Shown: positions 15,524 through 25,079, counted from the first letter of the stretch. The stretch is DNA of 64,000 nt from an uncultured Jannaschia sp. (GCF_947503795.1 NZ_CANNEZ010000001.1:1913001-1977000); one strand, 5' to 3'. The notes: generated by a model from the sequence alone, not told the origin. Numbers and translations: made by a program.

Positions 15524-16441
15524 TCAAGCCTGCGCGTCGCGGTCGCGGGCGGCGGCAATGGCCTCGAGACGGGAGATCTCGGCGCGAATGCCCTCGGCCA
15601 GAAGGTCGGCGACCGCCCCGAAGGGCGCGCCGTCGGCATCGGCATGGCGCACGAGGTGAAAGCTGCGGCTGAGGCGCGCAATGCCGGGCAGAACGGGCAC
15701 CAGCTCGGGCGCCTCGGGGCGCATGAAGTCGTGGACGACCCCGACGCCCGCACCCGCGCGGATCAGCGCCCATTGCAGGTTCGCCGAGTTCGAAGCGATA
15801 TCCGGCGCGCCCAGACCCAGCTCGGCCAGGTGGTCGAGTTCGGGGTCGAAGATCATGTCGGGGATGTAGCCCACGCGATCCGCCTCGCGCAGGCTCGCCC
15901 GGGTGACCGGGCCGTGGCGCGCCAGCCAGTCGCGATGGGCCGCGAGCCCGAGGCCGTAGTCGCAGATCCGGCGCACCACCAACCGCCCCGAGACCGGCGC
16001 CGAGATGGTGATCGCGAGATCCGCCTCGCGGCGCGACAGATCGAGAAGGCGCGGCAGCGCCACGATGTCGAAGCGCAACTCGGGATGGGCGGCGCGGAGC
16101 GCGGTGCAGACCCGTGGCAGGACATGGGTGCCGATCCCGTCGGGCGCGCCGATGCGCACCCGGCCCGCCAGCCGCTCGGTCCCGGTCAACGCGGCCGTCC
16201 CGGCGCGGGCCTGCGCCTCCATCCCCTCGGCATGGGGCAGAAGCCCCTGCCCCGCTCCGGTCAGCGCGTAGCCCTGGGGTGATTTCAGGAACAGGGCGGC
16301 CCCCGCCTCGCGCTCCAGCCGCTTGATGCGACGGCTCAGCGTGGCGGGGTCCAGCCGCAGCACGCGCGCCGCCTCGGTCAGCGACCCGGCGCGGGCAACG
16401 TTCAGGAAAATGCGCAGATCATCCCAGTCCATGGCCGCCAT
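15524..16441 (-). CDS. LysR-family transcriptional regulator, divergent from mmsA
   Basis: A 305-aa regulator. The N-terminal winged helix-turn-helix is clear (about residues 5-63: DLRIFLNVARAGSLTEAARV then ATLSRRIKRLEREAG). An effector-binding domain follows, with the VRIGAPDGIGTHVLPRV and READLAITIS segments. A second in-frame ATG at 16432 is an alternative start. It shares a 93-bp promoter region with mmsA, so control of valine catabolism is likely by the usual LysR logic, though the effector cannot be read. Confidence 0.92.
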   Translation of the reverse strand: MAAMDWDDLRIFLNVARAGSLTEAARVLRLDPATLSRRIKRLEREAGAALFLKSPQGYALTGAGQGLLPHAEGMEAQARAGTAALTGTERLAGRVRIGAPDGIGTHVLPRVCTALRAAHPELRFDIVALPRLLDLSRREADLAITISAPVSGRLVVRRICDYGLGLAAHRDWLARHGPVTRASLREADRVGYIPDMIFDPELDHLAELGLGAPDIASNSANLQWALIRAGAGVGVVHDFMRPEAPELVPVLPGIARLSRSFHLVRHADADGAPFGAVADLLAEGIRAEISRLEAIAAARDRDAQA

Positions 16442-16534
16442 CGTACCGACAAATCTGCAAGACCGTCCAGCATGATCGGCCCTGTCGCCGGATCGGCCCG
16501 CGCCCTATCCTCCGCCGAACTCAGGGAGGATCAC

Positions 16535-18031
16535 ATGCAAGAGATCGGACATTGGATCGACGGCGCGGCCGTCGCGGGCTCGGGGCGGAGCGCGGACGTC
16601 TACAACCCCGCCACGGGCGAGGTGCAGGCCCGCGTCGCGCTGGCCTCGGGCGCCGAACTCGACCGCGCGGTGCAGGTCGCCGCCGCGGCACAGCCGGCCT
16701 GGGGCGCGACCAATCCGCAGCGCCGCGCCCGTGTCCTGATGAAGTTCGTCGACCTTCTGAACCGCGACATGGACAAGCTGGCCGAGGCCCTCTCGCGCGA
16801 GCATGGCAAGACCCTGCCCGACGCCGCGGGCGACGTGCAGCGCGGCCTCGAGGTGGTCGAGTTCTGCATCGGCGCACCGCACCACTTGAAGGGCGAGTTC
16901 ACCGACAGCGCCGGTCCCGGTATCGACATGTATTCCATGCGCCAGCCGCTGGGGGTGACGGCGGGCATCACGCCCTTCAATTTCCCCGCCATGATCCCGA
17001 TGTGGATGTTCGCGCCCGCCATCGCCTGTGGCAACGCCTTCATCCTCAAGCCCTCCGAGCGCGACCCCTCGGTGCCGATGATGCTGGTGGAGCTTCTGGA
17101 AGAAGCCGGGCTCCCGAAGGGCATCCTGCAGGTCGTCAACGGCGACAAGGAGGTCGTGGACGCGATCCTCGACCACGAGGTGATCCAGTCCGTGGGCTTT
17201 GTCGGCTCGACCCCGATCGCGGCCTATATCTACGAGCGCGCCTCGGCCTCGGGCAAACGCGCCCAATGCTTCGGCGGCGCCAAGAACCACATGATCATCA
17301 TGCCCGATGCCGACATGGACCAGGCCGCCGACGCGCTGGTGGGCGCGGGCTACGGCGCCGCGGGCGAGCGTTGCATGGCGATCTCGGTCGCGGTGCCCGT
17401 GGGCGACGACACTGCCGACCGCCTGATCGAGAAGCTGGCGCCCCGCGTCGAGGCGCTGAAGGTCGGTCCCTATTCCAGCGGGACGGATGTCGATTTTGGC
17501 CCCGTGGTCACGGCTGCGGCAAAGGAAAACATCCTCGCCCTCATCCAGTCGGGCAAGGATGCGGGCGCAGAAGCGGTGGTCGACGGCTCGAAGATGAGCG
17601 TGCAGGGCTACGAGGACGGGTTCTTCGTCGGCCCGGTGCTTTTCGACCGGGTGACGCCGGACATGGATATCTACCGCAAGGAGATCTTCGGTCCGGTCCT
17701 CTCCACGGTCCGGGCCCAGACCTACGAGGAGGCGCTGGGCCTCGCCATGGACCACGAATACGGCAACGGCACCGCGATCTTCACCCGCGACGGCGACGCC
17801 GCGCGCGATTTCGCCAAGCGGGTGAATGTCGGAATGGTGGGCGTCAACGTGCCGATCCCGGTGCCGCTGGCCTACCACACGTTCGGCGGCTGGAAGAAGT
17901 CGATGTTCGGCGACCTGAACCAGCACGGCCCGGATGCCTTCCGATTCTACACGCGCACCAAGACGGTTACGGCGCGCTGGCCCTCGGGCATCAAGGAAGG
18001 CGGCGAATTCTCCATCCCCGTCATGGAATGA
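16535..18031 (+). CDS. mmsA: Methylmalonate-semialdehyde dehydrogenase (acylating)
   Basis: A 498-aa NAD- and CoA-dependent aldehyde dehydrogenase that converts methylmalonate semialdehyde to propionyl-CoA and CO2 at the end of valine degradation. The nucleotide-binding segment TAGITPFNFPAMIPMWMFAP and the catalytic cysteine C280 in AAGERCMAIS match this subfamily. The SMFGDLNQHGPD motif near the C-terminus is typical. The start at 16535 was chosen because homologues begin near IGHWIDG. The other valine genes resume at 20069, after two unrelated genes. Confidence 0.95.
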   Translation: MQEIGHWIDGAAVAGSGRSADVYNPATGEVQARVALASGAELDRAVQVAAAAQPAWGATNPQRRARVLMKFVDLLNRDMDKLAEALSREHGKTLPDAAGDVQRGLEVVEFCIGAPHHLKGEFTDSAGPGIDMYSMRQPLGVTAGITPFNFPAMIPMWMFAPAIACGNAFILKPSERDPSVPMMLVELLEEAGLPKGILQVVNGDKEVVDAILDHEVIQSVGFVGSTPIAAYIYERASASGKRAQCFGGAKNHMIIMPDADMDQAADALVGAGYGAAGERCMAISVAVPVGDDTADRLIEKLAPRVEALKVGPYSSGTDVDFGPVVTAAAKENILALIQSGKDAGAEAVVDGSKMSVQGYEDGFFVGPVLFDRVTPDMDIYRKEIFGPVLSTVRAQTYEEALGLAMDHEYGNGTAIFTRDGDAARDFAKRVNVGMVGVNVPIPVPLAYHTFGGWKKSMFGDLNQHGPDAFRFYTRTKTVTARWPSGIKEGGEFSIPVME

Positions 18032-18039
18032 CCCCGTGC

Positions 18040-18061
18040 GCGGCCCCGCATCCGGGGCCGC
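18040..18061 (+). terminator. Terminator-like hairpin after mmsA
   Basis: GCGGCCCCG (18040-18048), CATC loop, CGGGGCCGC (18053-18061): a perfect 9-bp stem 8 bp after the stop, with a C run rather than T behind it. Confidence 0.5.
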
Positions 18062-18200
18062 CCCCCCCGTGCGGGCATCGGTAGGAGCCATCGGCAAGCC
18101 GCCGCCGACCAATGCGCACCCGCGAAGAAGTGAACGCGCGGGCCTTTCCGCCGCGCATCGCCCGTAATAACTGAGGCGCAAGCCAGACGGAGCAGGATTG

Positions 18201-18782
18201 ATGACCGAGCAGACCCGCCGCCTTTTCCTTGCCGGCACCGCCGCGACACTCGCCGCGCCGGCGCTTGCGCAGACCCGCACCGCCGAGGATTTCGGCGGCG
18301 TGACCGGCCCGACCGAGAGCCGCCGCAACACCTCGAGCTTCCAGATGATCGATTGGCGCGATCACTTCTCCGATCTCGGGCGCGCCACGATCATCTGCGA
18401 CACGACCAGCCGCGCGCTGCACTATTGGGACAGCACCGGGAGCGACTACCGGCTTTATCCCACCAGCGTGCCGATGACCGACGAACTGACGCGGCGCGGC
18501 TATACGGAGATCGTGCGCAAGAAGGTCGGACCGACCTGGACGCCGACCGCGAATATGCGCGCCCGCGATCCGTCCCTGCCCGAGTTCATGGAGGCCGGCC
18601 CCGGCAACCCGCTGGGCACCCACGCGATGTACCTCGCCTGGCCCGCCTACCTGATCCACGGCACGCATGACACGCGCAAGATCGGGCGGCGGTCGTCGTC
18701 GGGCTGCATCGGTCTCTACAACGAGAAGATCGCCGAGCTCTTCGCGATCACGCCGGTCGGCGCGCAGGTCCGCGTCATCTGA
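18201..18782 (+). CDS. L,D-transpeptidase family (YkuD fold) protein with Tat signal
   Basis: A 193-aa exported protein. The N-terminus [20 protein letters not shown] is a twin-arginine signal. The YkuD domain includes the [20 protein letters not shown] segment. The catalytic Cys is present, but the usual S-H-G-C-x-R reads S-S-G-C-I-G, so the conserved His and Arg of that motif are replaced. I recall this variant from other Rhodobacteraceae. The likely role is peptidoglycan cross-linking or modification in the periplasm; activity with the altered motif is uncertain. Confidence 0.88.
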   Translation: MTEQTRRLFLAGTAATLAAPALAQTRTAEDFGGVTGPTESRRNTSSFQMIDWRDHFSDLGRATIICDTTSRALHYWDSTGSDYRLYPTSVPMTDELTRRGYTEIVRKKVGPTWTPTANMRARDPSLPEFMEAGPGNPLGTHAMYLAWPAYLIHGTHDTRKIGRRSSSGCIGLYNEKIAELFAITPVGAQVRVI

Positions 18783-18885
18783 CGCCCCCCGGTCCGGGCC
18801 CCGCGCCCGGATCGCCCGCCCCCCCCATTTGCCGCTTGCGATGCGACGCCGCTCCGCCGACCCTGCGGGCCGGGGGGTGGCGCAT

Positions 18886-20013
18886 ATGGCCGAGCCGGAG
18901 TTCACCATCGGGATCGAGGAGGAATACCTTCTCGTGAACCGCGAGACCGGCGCGCTCGCCGAGGCGCCGGACGCCCTGATGCGGGCGGCGACGGACGTGT
19001 TGGGCGAACAGGTCAGCCCCGAATTCCTGCAATGCCAGATCGAGGTCGGCACCGGCATCTGCGCCACCGTCTCCGAGGCGCGCGACGACCTCGCCCATCT
19101 GCGCCGCACCGTGTCGCGGCTGGCGGCCGAACATGGGCTCGCCCCCATCGCGGCCTCCTGTCATCCGAGTTCGGACTGGAAGGACCAGAGCTTCACCGAC
19201 CGCGCCCGCTACCGCGACCTCGAACGCGATCTGCGCGGCGTGGCACGCCGGATGCTGATCTGCGGCATGCATGTCCATGTCGGCCTGCCCGACGAGGCGA
19301 CGCGCATCGACCTGATGGCGCAGTTCACCTATTTCCTGCCGCATCTCCTGGCGCTCTCGGCCTCGTCGCCCTTCTGGCAGGGCGAGGATACCGGCCTCGA
19401 CAGCTACCGCCTTACGGTCTTCGACAACATGCCGCGCACCGGCCTGCCGCCGCGCCTTACGGGCTGGTCGGACTGGACGGGTGCGGTCGGCGCCCTGACC
19501 GAGCTCGGCGTGATCGAGGACGGCTCCAAGATCTGGTGGGACCTGCGGCCCTCGCACCGCTTCCCGACGCTGGAGACGCGCATCTGCGACGTGGCCCCGC
19601 GCCTCGAGGACACGCTGACGCTGGCGGCGCTGGTGCAGGCGACGCACCGGATGCTCTGGCGGCTGGGGCAGTCGAACCAGCGCTGGCGCATCTACGACCG
19701 CTTCCTCGTCGACGAGAATCGCTGGCGCGCCCAGCGCTACGGCGTGCGCGAGGGGCTGATCGACTACGGGCGGCGAGCCATCGTGCCGGTGCCCGACCTG
19801 GTGGAGGAATGGCTCGACCTGCTCGCACCCGATGCCGCGGCGCTGTGCTGCGAGCCCGAGATCGCACGCGCCCGCGACATCGCCGCCCATGGCAATGCCG
19901 CCGACCGCCAGCGCGCGGTCCATGCCGAGGCGCTGGACGCGGGGGCGGCGCCTGAAGACGCGCTCCGCGCGGTGACCGCGCATCTGATCGCCGCCTTCGA
20001 CGAGGGCCTTTGA
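18886..20013 (+). CDS. Glutamate-cysteine ligase-like carboxylate-amine ligase (GCS2/YbdK family)
   Basis: A 375-aa cytoplasmic ATP-dependent ligase of the GCS2 family, which makes gamma-glutamyl-type amides. Hallmarks are [17 protein letters not shown] at the N-terminus, QCQIEVGTG, the [20 protein letters not shown] segment with metal-binding His, and [19 protein letters not shown]. The ATG at 18886 gives the family's usual start. YbdK has weak glutamate-cysteine ligase activity; the true substrate is not known. It sits between mmsA and the isobutyryl-CoA dehydrogenase gene. Confidence 0.9.
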   Translation: MAEPEFTIGIEEEYLLVNRETGALAEAPDALMRAATDVLGEQVSPEFLQCQIEVGTGICATVSEARDDLAHLRRTVSRLAAEHGLAPIAASCHPSSDWKDQSFTDRARYRDLERDLRGVARRMLICGMHVHVGLPDEATRIDLMAQFTYFLPHLLALSASSPFWQGEDTGLDSYRLTVFDNMPRTGLPPRLTGWSDWTGAVGALTELGVIEDGSKIWWDLRPSHRFPTLETRICDVAPRLEDTLTLAALVQATHRMLWRLGQSNQRWRIYDRFLVDENRWRAQRYGVREGLIDYGRRAIVPVPDLVEEWLDLLAPDAAALCCEPEIARARDIAAHGNAADRQRAVHAEALDAGAAPEDALRAVTAHLIAAFDEGL

Positions 20014-20068
20014 CACCCGGCCACCGGGCGGGGTAATTGAACGAGCGTTCGATTAAAGGGGAACGGCC

Positions 20069-21208
20069 ATGGATTTCGCACTCTCCGAGGAAAGCACCGC
20101 CATCTTCGACATCGCCCGCGACGTCGGCCAGTCCGAGATCGCGCCCCATGCCCGCAACTGGGAGGCGGCGGGCGACATCCCCAAGGAGCTCTGGCCCAAG
20201 CTGGCTGAGCTGGGCTTCGGCGGGCTCTACGTCTCCGAGGATGCAGGCGGCTCCGGCCTGTCCCGGCTCGACGCGACGCTGGTCTTCGAGGCGCTGTCGA
20301 TGGCTTGCCCGAGCGTCGCGGCGTTCCTGTCGATCCACAACATGTGCGCCAAGATGATCGATGGCTTCGGGTCCGACGATCTGAAGGCGCGCTACCTGCC
20401 CCGCGCGCTGACCTGCGAGACGGTCTTCAGCTACTGCCTGACCGAACCCGGCAGCGGGTCGGACGCGGCGGCTCTGAAGACGAAGGCCGTGAAGACCAAC
20501 GTGGATTACCGCCTGACGGGGACGAAGGCGTTCATCTCGGGCGGGGGCTATTCGGATGCCTATGTCGTCATGGCGCGCACCGGCGAGGACGGGCCGCGCG
20601 GCATCAGCGCGCTGGTGGTCGAGGACGGGGCCGAGGGCCTCTCCTTTGGCGGGCTCGAGGACAAGATGGGCTGGCGCTCGCAACCGACGCGGGCCGTGCA
20701 GTTCGATGATTGCACGACCCCGCTGGGCAACCTTCTGGGCGAGGAAGGGCGCGGCTTTCGCTATGCCATGGCCGGGCTCGATGGCGGGCGGCTGAACATC
20801 GCGGCCTGCTCGCTCGGGGCGGCGCAGCAGGCGCTGGACCAGACCGTCGCATACATGCGCGAGCGAACGGCCTTCGGCGCGCGCCTGACCGAGTTCCAGG
20901 CCCTCCAGTTCCGTCTCGCCGACATGGAGATCGAGTTGCAGGCGGCGCGCATCTTCCTGCGGCAGGCGGCGTGGAAGTTGGATACGGGCGCGCCCGATGC
21001 CACGAAATACTGCGCCATGGCCAAGAAGATGGTCACCGAAGCCGGCAGCCGGATCGTCGACCAGTGCCTGCAACTCCACGGCGGCTACGGATATCTCGCC
21101 GATTACGGGATCGAGAAGCTCGTGCGCGACCTGCGGGTGCACCAGATCCTCGAAGGCACCAACGAGATCATGCGGATGATCGTCGCGCGCGACATGCTGG
21201 CGGCGTGA
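20069..21208 (+). CDS. Acyl-CoA dehydrogenase, probably isobutyryl-CoA dehydrogenase
   Basis: A 379-aa FAD enzyme that oxidises a short branched acyl-CoA. Motifs are the FSYCLTEPGSGSDAAALKT segment (FAD and substrate contact) and the C-terminal QILEGTNEIMRMIVARDML, which matches the usual C-terminal FAD-binding segment. Following genes encode 3-hydroxyisobutyryl-CoA hydrolase and 3-hydroxyisobutyrate dehydrogenase, which points to isobutyryl-CoA and valine rather than a straight-chain substrate. An upstream motif GAACGAGCGTTCGATT at about 20039 has palindromic character (GAACG-AG-CGTTC). Confidence 0.92.
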   Translation: MDFALSEESTAIFDIARDVGQSEIAPHARNWEAAGDIPKELWPKLAELGFGGLYVSEDAGGSGLSRLDATLVFEALSMACPSVAAFLSIHNMCAKMIDGFGSDDLKARYLPRALTCETVFSYCLTEPGSGSDAAALKTKAVKTNVDYRLTGTKAFISGGGYSDAYVVMARTGEDGPRGISALVVEDGAEGLSFGGLEDKMGWRSQPTRAVQFDDCTTPLGNLLGEEGRGFRYAMAGLDGGRLNIAACSLGAAQQALDQTVAYMRERTAFGARLTEFQALQFRLADMEIELQAARIFLRQAAWKLDTGAPDATKYCAMAKKMVTEAGSRIVDQCLQLHGGYGYLADYGIEKLVRDLRVHQILEGTNEIMRMIVARDMLAA

Positions 21209-21247
21209 CGGACCGGGTTCGAATCGCCTGCGTCGATCCGACCGGCT

Positions 21248-21293
21248 GGGGGCTCCGCCCCCAGACCCCCGAGGTATTTCAGGCCAGAGGAGG
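21248..21293 (+). repeat. Intergenic GC-clamped repeat, copy 2
   Basis: GGGGG-CTCC-GCCCCC, then AGACCCCCGAGGTATTT, then AGGCCAGAGGA. It shares the ACCCCC-N-AGGTATTT and GCCAGAGGA blocks with the copy at 1469-1518. It lies between the acyl-CoA dehydrogenase and the hydrolase gene. Confidence 0.6.
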
Positions 21294-21338
21294 ACCGGTG
21301 TCGTTCACTGTGACTGCGAGACGGGCGGAGGCAACCCG

Positions 21339-22379
21339 ATGAGCGACATCCATATCCGCATTGAGGGCCGGGCCGGTCGGATCACGCTCGACCGACCCGA
21401 CGTGCTCAACGCGCTGTCCTGGGACATGTGCCTCGCGATCGAGGCGGCGCTGGACGAGTGGCGGGCGCGGGACGATGTGGCGCTGGTGGTGATCGACGCG
21501 GCGCCGGGGCGGGCCTTCTGCGCGGGCGGCGACATCCTCGAGATGCACCGCGCGGGCACCGAGGGGCGCTACGAATACGGGCAGCGGTTCTGGGCGGACG
21601 AATACCGCATGAATGCCAAGCTCTTCCACTTCCCGAAGCCGGTCGTGACCTTCCTTCACGGCTTCACCATGGGCGGCGGTGTGGGCGTCGGGTGCCATGC
21701 GTCGCACCGGGTCGTCGATGCGACCTCGCGGATCGCGATGCCCGAATGCGGGATCGGGCTGGTGCCGGATGTCGGCGGGTCGCTGCTGCTCGCGCGGGCG
21801 CCGGGGCGGCTGGGGGAATATCTCGGTGCGACCGGCGCGCGGATGGGACCGGGTGATGCGATCCATGCGGGGTTCGCGGATTATTTAGTGGCGGAGGGCT
21901 GGGATGCCCTGAAGGCCGCGCTGTGTGAGACGGGCGATCCCGGCGCGGTGGACGCGGCGGCGGGCGAGGTGCCGGACGCGCCGCTGGCCGACGCCCAGCC
22001 CGAGATCGACAGGTTGTTCGCGGGCGAGACGCTGGCCGATATCTGGCGCGGACTTCAGGGCGTCGACACGCCGCTGGCCGAGGACGCCCGTGCGGCCCTC
22101 AGGCGCAACGCGCCGCTCTCGATGGCCTGCGCGGTCGAGATGCTGCACCGGCTGGGCGACGATCCCACGATCGAGGCGGCGCTGGGCATGGAGTACCGCT
22201 TTACCTTCCGCGCGCTGGAGCATTCGGATTTCGTCGAGGGCATCCGGGCGCAGATCGTCGACAAGGACCGCGCGCCGCGCTGGTCCCACCCCGGCCCCGA
22301 CGCGGTGCCGACGCTCGCGGTGTCGCGGATGCTGCAACCCCTCGGGGCCGACGCCCTGACGCTGGAGGAGACGACATGA
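21339..22379 (+). CDS. 3-hydroxyisobutyryl-CoA hydrolase (enoyl-CoA hydratase/isomerase fold)
   Basis: A 346-aa crotonase-fold protein. It has AFCAGGDILEM and LHGFTMGGGVGVGCH (oxyanion-hole glycines), then the RIAMPECGIGLVPDVGG segment with the catalytic Glu and Asp. Its length and the C-terminal extension fit the HIBCH type rather than a 260-aa enoyl-CoA hydratase. It releases 3-hydroxyisobutyrate, which the next enzyme oxidises. Its stop overlaps mmsB in an ATGA, a coupled pair. Confidence 0.92.
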   Translation: MSDIHIRIEGRAGRITLDRPDVLNALSWDMCLAIEAALDEWRARDDVALVVIDAAPGRAFCAGGDILEMHRAGTEGRYEYGQRFWADEYRMNAKLFHFPKPVVTFLHGFTMGGGVGVGCHASHRVVDATSRIAMPECGIGLVPDVGGSLLLARAPGRLGEYLGATGARMGPGDAIHAGFADYLVAEGWDALKAALCETGDPGAVDAAAGEVPDAPLADAQPEIDRLFAGETLADIWRGLQGVDTPLAEDARAALRRNAPLSMACAVEMLHRLGDDPTIEAALGMEYRFTFRALEHSDFVEGIRAQIVDKDRAPRWSHPGPDAVPTLAVSRMLQPLGADALTLEETT

Positions 22380-23248
22380 AGATCGCGTTCATCGGATTGG
22401 GCAACATGGGCGCGCCCATGGCCCGCAACCTTGCCGCCGCCGGGCACGAGGTCACCGGCTTCGACACCGCCGCCGCCCCGCCCGAAGGCGTCGCGATGGC
22501 CGCAAGCGCCGCGGAGGCCGCAGCGCACGCCGCGGTCGTGATCACCATGCTGCCCAATGGCGAGATCCTGCGCGCGGTGGCGGGAGACGTAATCCCGGCG
22601 ATGGCCGCGGGCGCGGTGCTGCTCGATTGCTCGACCGTCGATGTCGCCTCGGCCCGCGCGGTGGCCGAGATGGCCGAAGCGCGCGGGCTCGGGTCGCTCG
22701 ACGCGCCGGTTTCCGGCGGGATCGGCGGCGCGGATGCCGGGACGCTGACCTTCATGGTGGGGGGCTCGGACGCGGCGCTGGCGACGGCGGCGCCGCTGCT
22801 CGATATCATGGGCGGGCGCACCGTCCATTGTGGCCCTGCGGGCAACGGGCAGGCGGCGAAGATCTGCAACAACATGATCCTCGGCGCCACGATGGTCGCG
22901 ACCTGCGAGGCCTTCGCGCTGGCCGACAAGCTGGGGCTCGACCGGCAGGCGATGTTCGACGTCGTTTCGACCTCGTCGGGCCAGAGCTGGTCGATGAACA
23001 CCTACTGCCCCGCGCCGGGCGTGGGCCCGACCTCGCCCGCCGACAACGACTACCGCCCCGGATTCGCCGCCGACCTGATGCTGAAGGACCTGCGCCTGAG
23101 CCAGGAGGCCGCCGAAGCCGTGGATGCGGCGACGCCCATGGGACAGGCAGCGACGGCCGAATACGAAGCCTTCGTCGAGGCGGAGGACGGCCGCGGTCAG
23201 GACTTCAGCGCGATGCTGCCGCGATTCTCGGGGAAGGCGCGGGGCTGA
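22376..23248 (+). CDS. mmsB: 3-hydroxyisobutyrate dehydrogenase
   Basis: A 290-aa NAD-dependent enzyme that oxidises 3-hydroxyisobutyrate to methylmalonate semialdehyde, the MmsA substrate. It shows the Rossmann motif IAFIGLGNMGAPMARNL at the N-terminus, LDAPVSGGIGGADAGTL, and the catalytic lysine K162 in GNGQAAKICNNM. It is the last gene of the valine block and is followed by a strong bidirectional terminator at 23279-23301. Confidence 0.95.
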   Translation: MKIAFIGLGNMGAPMARNLAAAGHEVTGFDTAAAPPEGVAMAASAAEAAAHAAVVITMLPNGEILRAVAGDVIPAMAAGAVLLDCSTVDVASARAVAEMAEARGLGSLDAPVSGGIGGADAGTLTFMVGGSDAALATAAPLLDIMGGRTVHCGPAGNGQAAKICNNMILGATMVATCEAFALADKLGLDRQAMFDVVSTSSGQSWSMNTYCPAPGVGPTSPADNDYRPGFAADLMLKDLRLSQEAAEAVDAATPMGQAATAEYEAFVEAEDGRGQDFSAMLPRFSGKARG

Positions 23249-23278
23249 GCCACCTCAGGCCGGACCGGAAACCAAAAA

Positions 23279-23301
23279 GCCGGCCCCGAGGGGCCGGCTT
23301 T
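23279..23301. terminator. Bidirectional terminator between mmsB and tRNA-Asp
   Basis: GCCGGCCCC (23279-23287) pairs with GGGGCCGGC (23290-23298) around a very tight loop. On the minus strand it is followed by TTTTT (complement of 23278-23274) and lies just after the 3' end of tRNA-Asp. On the plus strand TTT follows for mmsB. Confidence 0.8.
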
Positions 23302-23312
23302 CGGACAAGCGG

Positions 23313-23389
23313 TGGCGCGGTTGACGGGGCTCGAACCCGCGACCCCCGGCGTGACAGGCCGGTACTCTAACCAACTGAGCTACAACCGC
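23313..23389 (-). tRNA. tRNA-Asp(GUC)
   Basis: A 77-nt cloverleaf with encoded CCA. The acceptor stem GCGGTTG pairs with CAACCGC, with discriminator G. The anticodon loop CTGTCAC gives GUC, and the T-arm contains GGTTCGAGCC. GUC is a GUN anticodon and so a target for queuosine, whose genes tgt and queA are both in this window. Confidence 0.95.
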
Positions 23390-23445
23390 CCGCTTGCACA
23401 CCGTTTCCGGCGTGCTGCGGGGTCTATTGCGGCCCCGACATGCCG

Positions 23446-24363
23446 TCAAGCCGGTCCGACGGAATTCTTCACGAGCGGTGGGATCGCCTCGGCCAGAAGG
23501 TCGAACACGGCCCGGATGCGTGCGCTGGTCCGAAGCTCGCGGGCGGCACAGAGCCAGATCGGGAACGGAAAGAGCGGCGGATCGGGCAGGATCGGCACGA
23601 GCCGCGGATCGGCCGCACCCGCGGTGATCGGCCCGAACCCGATGCCGAGCCCCGCGCAAACGAAATGCCAGTGCACGAGATGGCTCGACCCGGTCGAGAG
23701 CATGAAGTTGCGGTCGCCGACCGTGAAGCCCGTGCTCGCCAGCGCGCCCAGAAGGGGTCCGTTCTCGGAGAGGCCGAGAAACTGTGCCGCGCCGAAATCG
23801 GCGGGACCGTTCACGGGGCCGAGCGTCTCGAGATAGGCGGGCGTGGCCCAGAGGGTCGCCGTATCGTTGCAGAGCTTGCGCGCGATCAGGTCGGGATCGC
23901 TCGGCTCGGCGTTGCGGATGGCGATATCGGCCTCGCGGCGGCGCAGGTCCGCCAGATCGTTCGTGACCACGACGTCGACGCGCAGTTCGGGGTGGCGGGC
24001 CCGGAGAAGGCTGATGACGCGCGGCATCACGAGCGCGGCGTAGAGCTCCGAGACGGTGATGCGGATCAGCCCCTCGATCGCCTGGGATTGACCGGATGCG
24101 GTCAGCGAGACGCGCGCGGCGGCCTCGCCCATGGCGCGGACCTGTTCGGCCAGAGCCACGCCGGACGGCGTCAGGATCAACTGCTTGCCGACCCGATCGA
24201 AGAGCCGCACGCCCAGTTCCGTCTCGAGCGCGGTGACCTGTCGCCCGATCGTGGGTTGGGTCTGACGCAACGCGCGCGCCGCAGCCGAAAGCGACCCGCG
24301 CTCGACCGTCGCGAGAAAGGCGCGCACGTGGTTCCAGTCGAAGGCGACGGCATCCCAGTTCAT
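23446..24363 (-). CDS. LysR-family transcriptional regulator
   Basis: A 305-aa regulator with an N-terminal helix-turn-helix (about residues 9-66: HVRAFLATVERGSLSAAARA and then TIGRQVTALETELGVRLFDR). The effector domain includes IRITVSELYAALVMPRV and READIAIRNAEP. It diverges from the methyltransferase gene at 24449 across an 85-bp region, so that gene is a plausible target. Its effector is unknown. Confidence 0.92.
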   Translation of the reverse strand: MNWDAVAFDWNHVRAFLATVERGSLSAAARALRQTQPTIGRQVTALETELGVRLFDRVGKQLILTPSGVALAEQVRAMGEAAARVSLTASGQSQAIEGLIRITVSELYAALVMPRVISLLRARHPELRVDVVVTNDLADLRRREADIAIRNAEPSDPDLIARKLCNDTATLWATPAYLETLGPVNGPADFGAAQFLGLSENGPLLGALASTGFTVGDRNFMLSTGSSHLVHWHFVCAGLGIGFGPITAGAADPRLVPILPDPPLFPFPIWLCAARELRTSARIRAVFDLLAEAIPPLVKNSVGPA

Positions 24364-24448
24364 GCATCCGCGTATGACGGAAGCACGAATAAGCGCAATA
24401 CCCATGCAAATCACAGCAGGTCATACGGGCGCTGAAAGGAGATCACCC

Positions 24449-25078
24449 ATGACCGATGCCACCTTCTGGACCCGCGGCGCCCGCCGCTACTCCGAACGTC
24501 CCGTCCCCGACGAGGACGCCTATGCCGAGACGCTGTCGCGCACCGCGCATCACCTCCACCGCGAGGACCGGATGCTGGAGCTCGGCTGCGGCACGGGGAT
24601 GACCGCGCTGAGGCTGGCGCCCCATGTCGCGCACCTGACGGCGATCGACTACGCGCAGGGCATGATCGACATCGCCCGCGAGAAAGCGTGGGAGGCGAGC
24701 GTCCGCAACGTCGCCTTCGAGGTGGCCGAGCCGGGCGCGGACGCCCTTCTGGGGCAGCGCTTCGACGTGGTCGCGGCGTTCAACCTCCTCCACCTGATGC
24801 CCGATCCGCGGGCCGCGCTGGCACATGTCGCGCGCTACCTGGAGCCGGGCGGGCTCTTCATCTCGAAGACGCCCTGCCTTGCGGGGCTGGGGCTGCGCAG
24901 CGGCTTCTACCGTGCGATCGTCATGTCGATGCGTGCGGTCGGGTTCGCCCCGGCCGTGACGTTCTTCTCGGTGCGGGACTGGCACGCGATGATCGACGCC
25001 GCCGGGTTCGAGATCATCGAGCGGGGGACTTACCCCTCCGGTGGCACGAGCCGCTTCGTGGTGGCCCGCCTGCGCTGA
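24449..25078 (+). CDS. Class I SAM-dependent methyltransferase
   Basis: A 209-aa cytoplasmic methyltransferase. Motif I is MLELGCGTGMTALRLAP (about residues 41-57), and the acidic end of strand beta2 is in TAIDYAQGM. The AAFNLLHLMPDP segment and the later YLEPGGLFISKTP segment complete the fold. AAAGGAGAT precedes the ATG. The substrate is unknown. It ends 2 bp before the convergent pirin gene. Confidence 0.9.
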   Translation: MTDATFWTRGARRYSERPVPDEDAYAETLSRTAHHLHREDRMLELGCGTGMTALRLAPHVAHLTAIDYAQGMIDIAREKAWEASVRNVAFEVAEPGADALLGQRFDVVAAFNLLHLMPDPRAALAHVARYLEPGGLFISKTPCLAGLGLRSGFYRAIVMSMRAVGFAPAVTFFSVRDWHAMIDAAGFEIIERGTYPSGGTSRFVVARLR

Positions 25079-25079
25079 T

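Noticed and set aside
16505-18331. A 608-codon open frame on the minus strand
   Set aside because: It is antisense to mmsA, which has an intact catalytic cysteine and family motifs.
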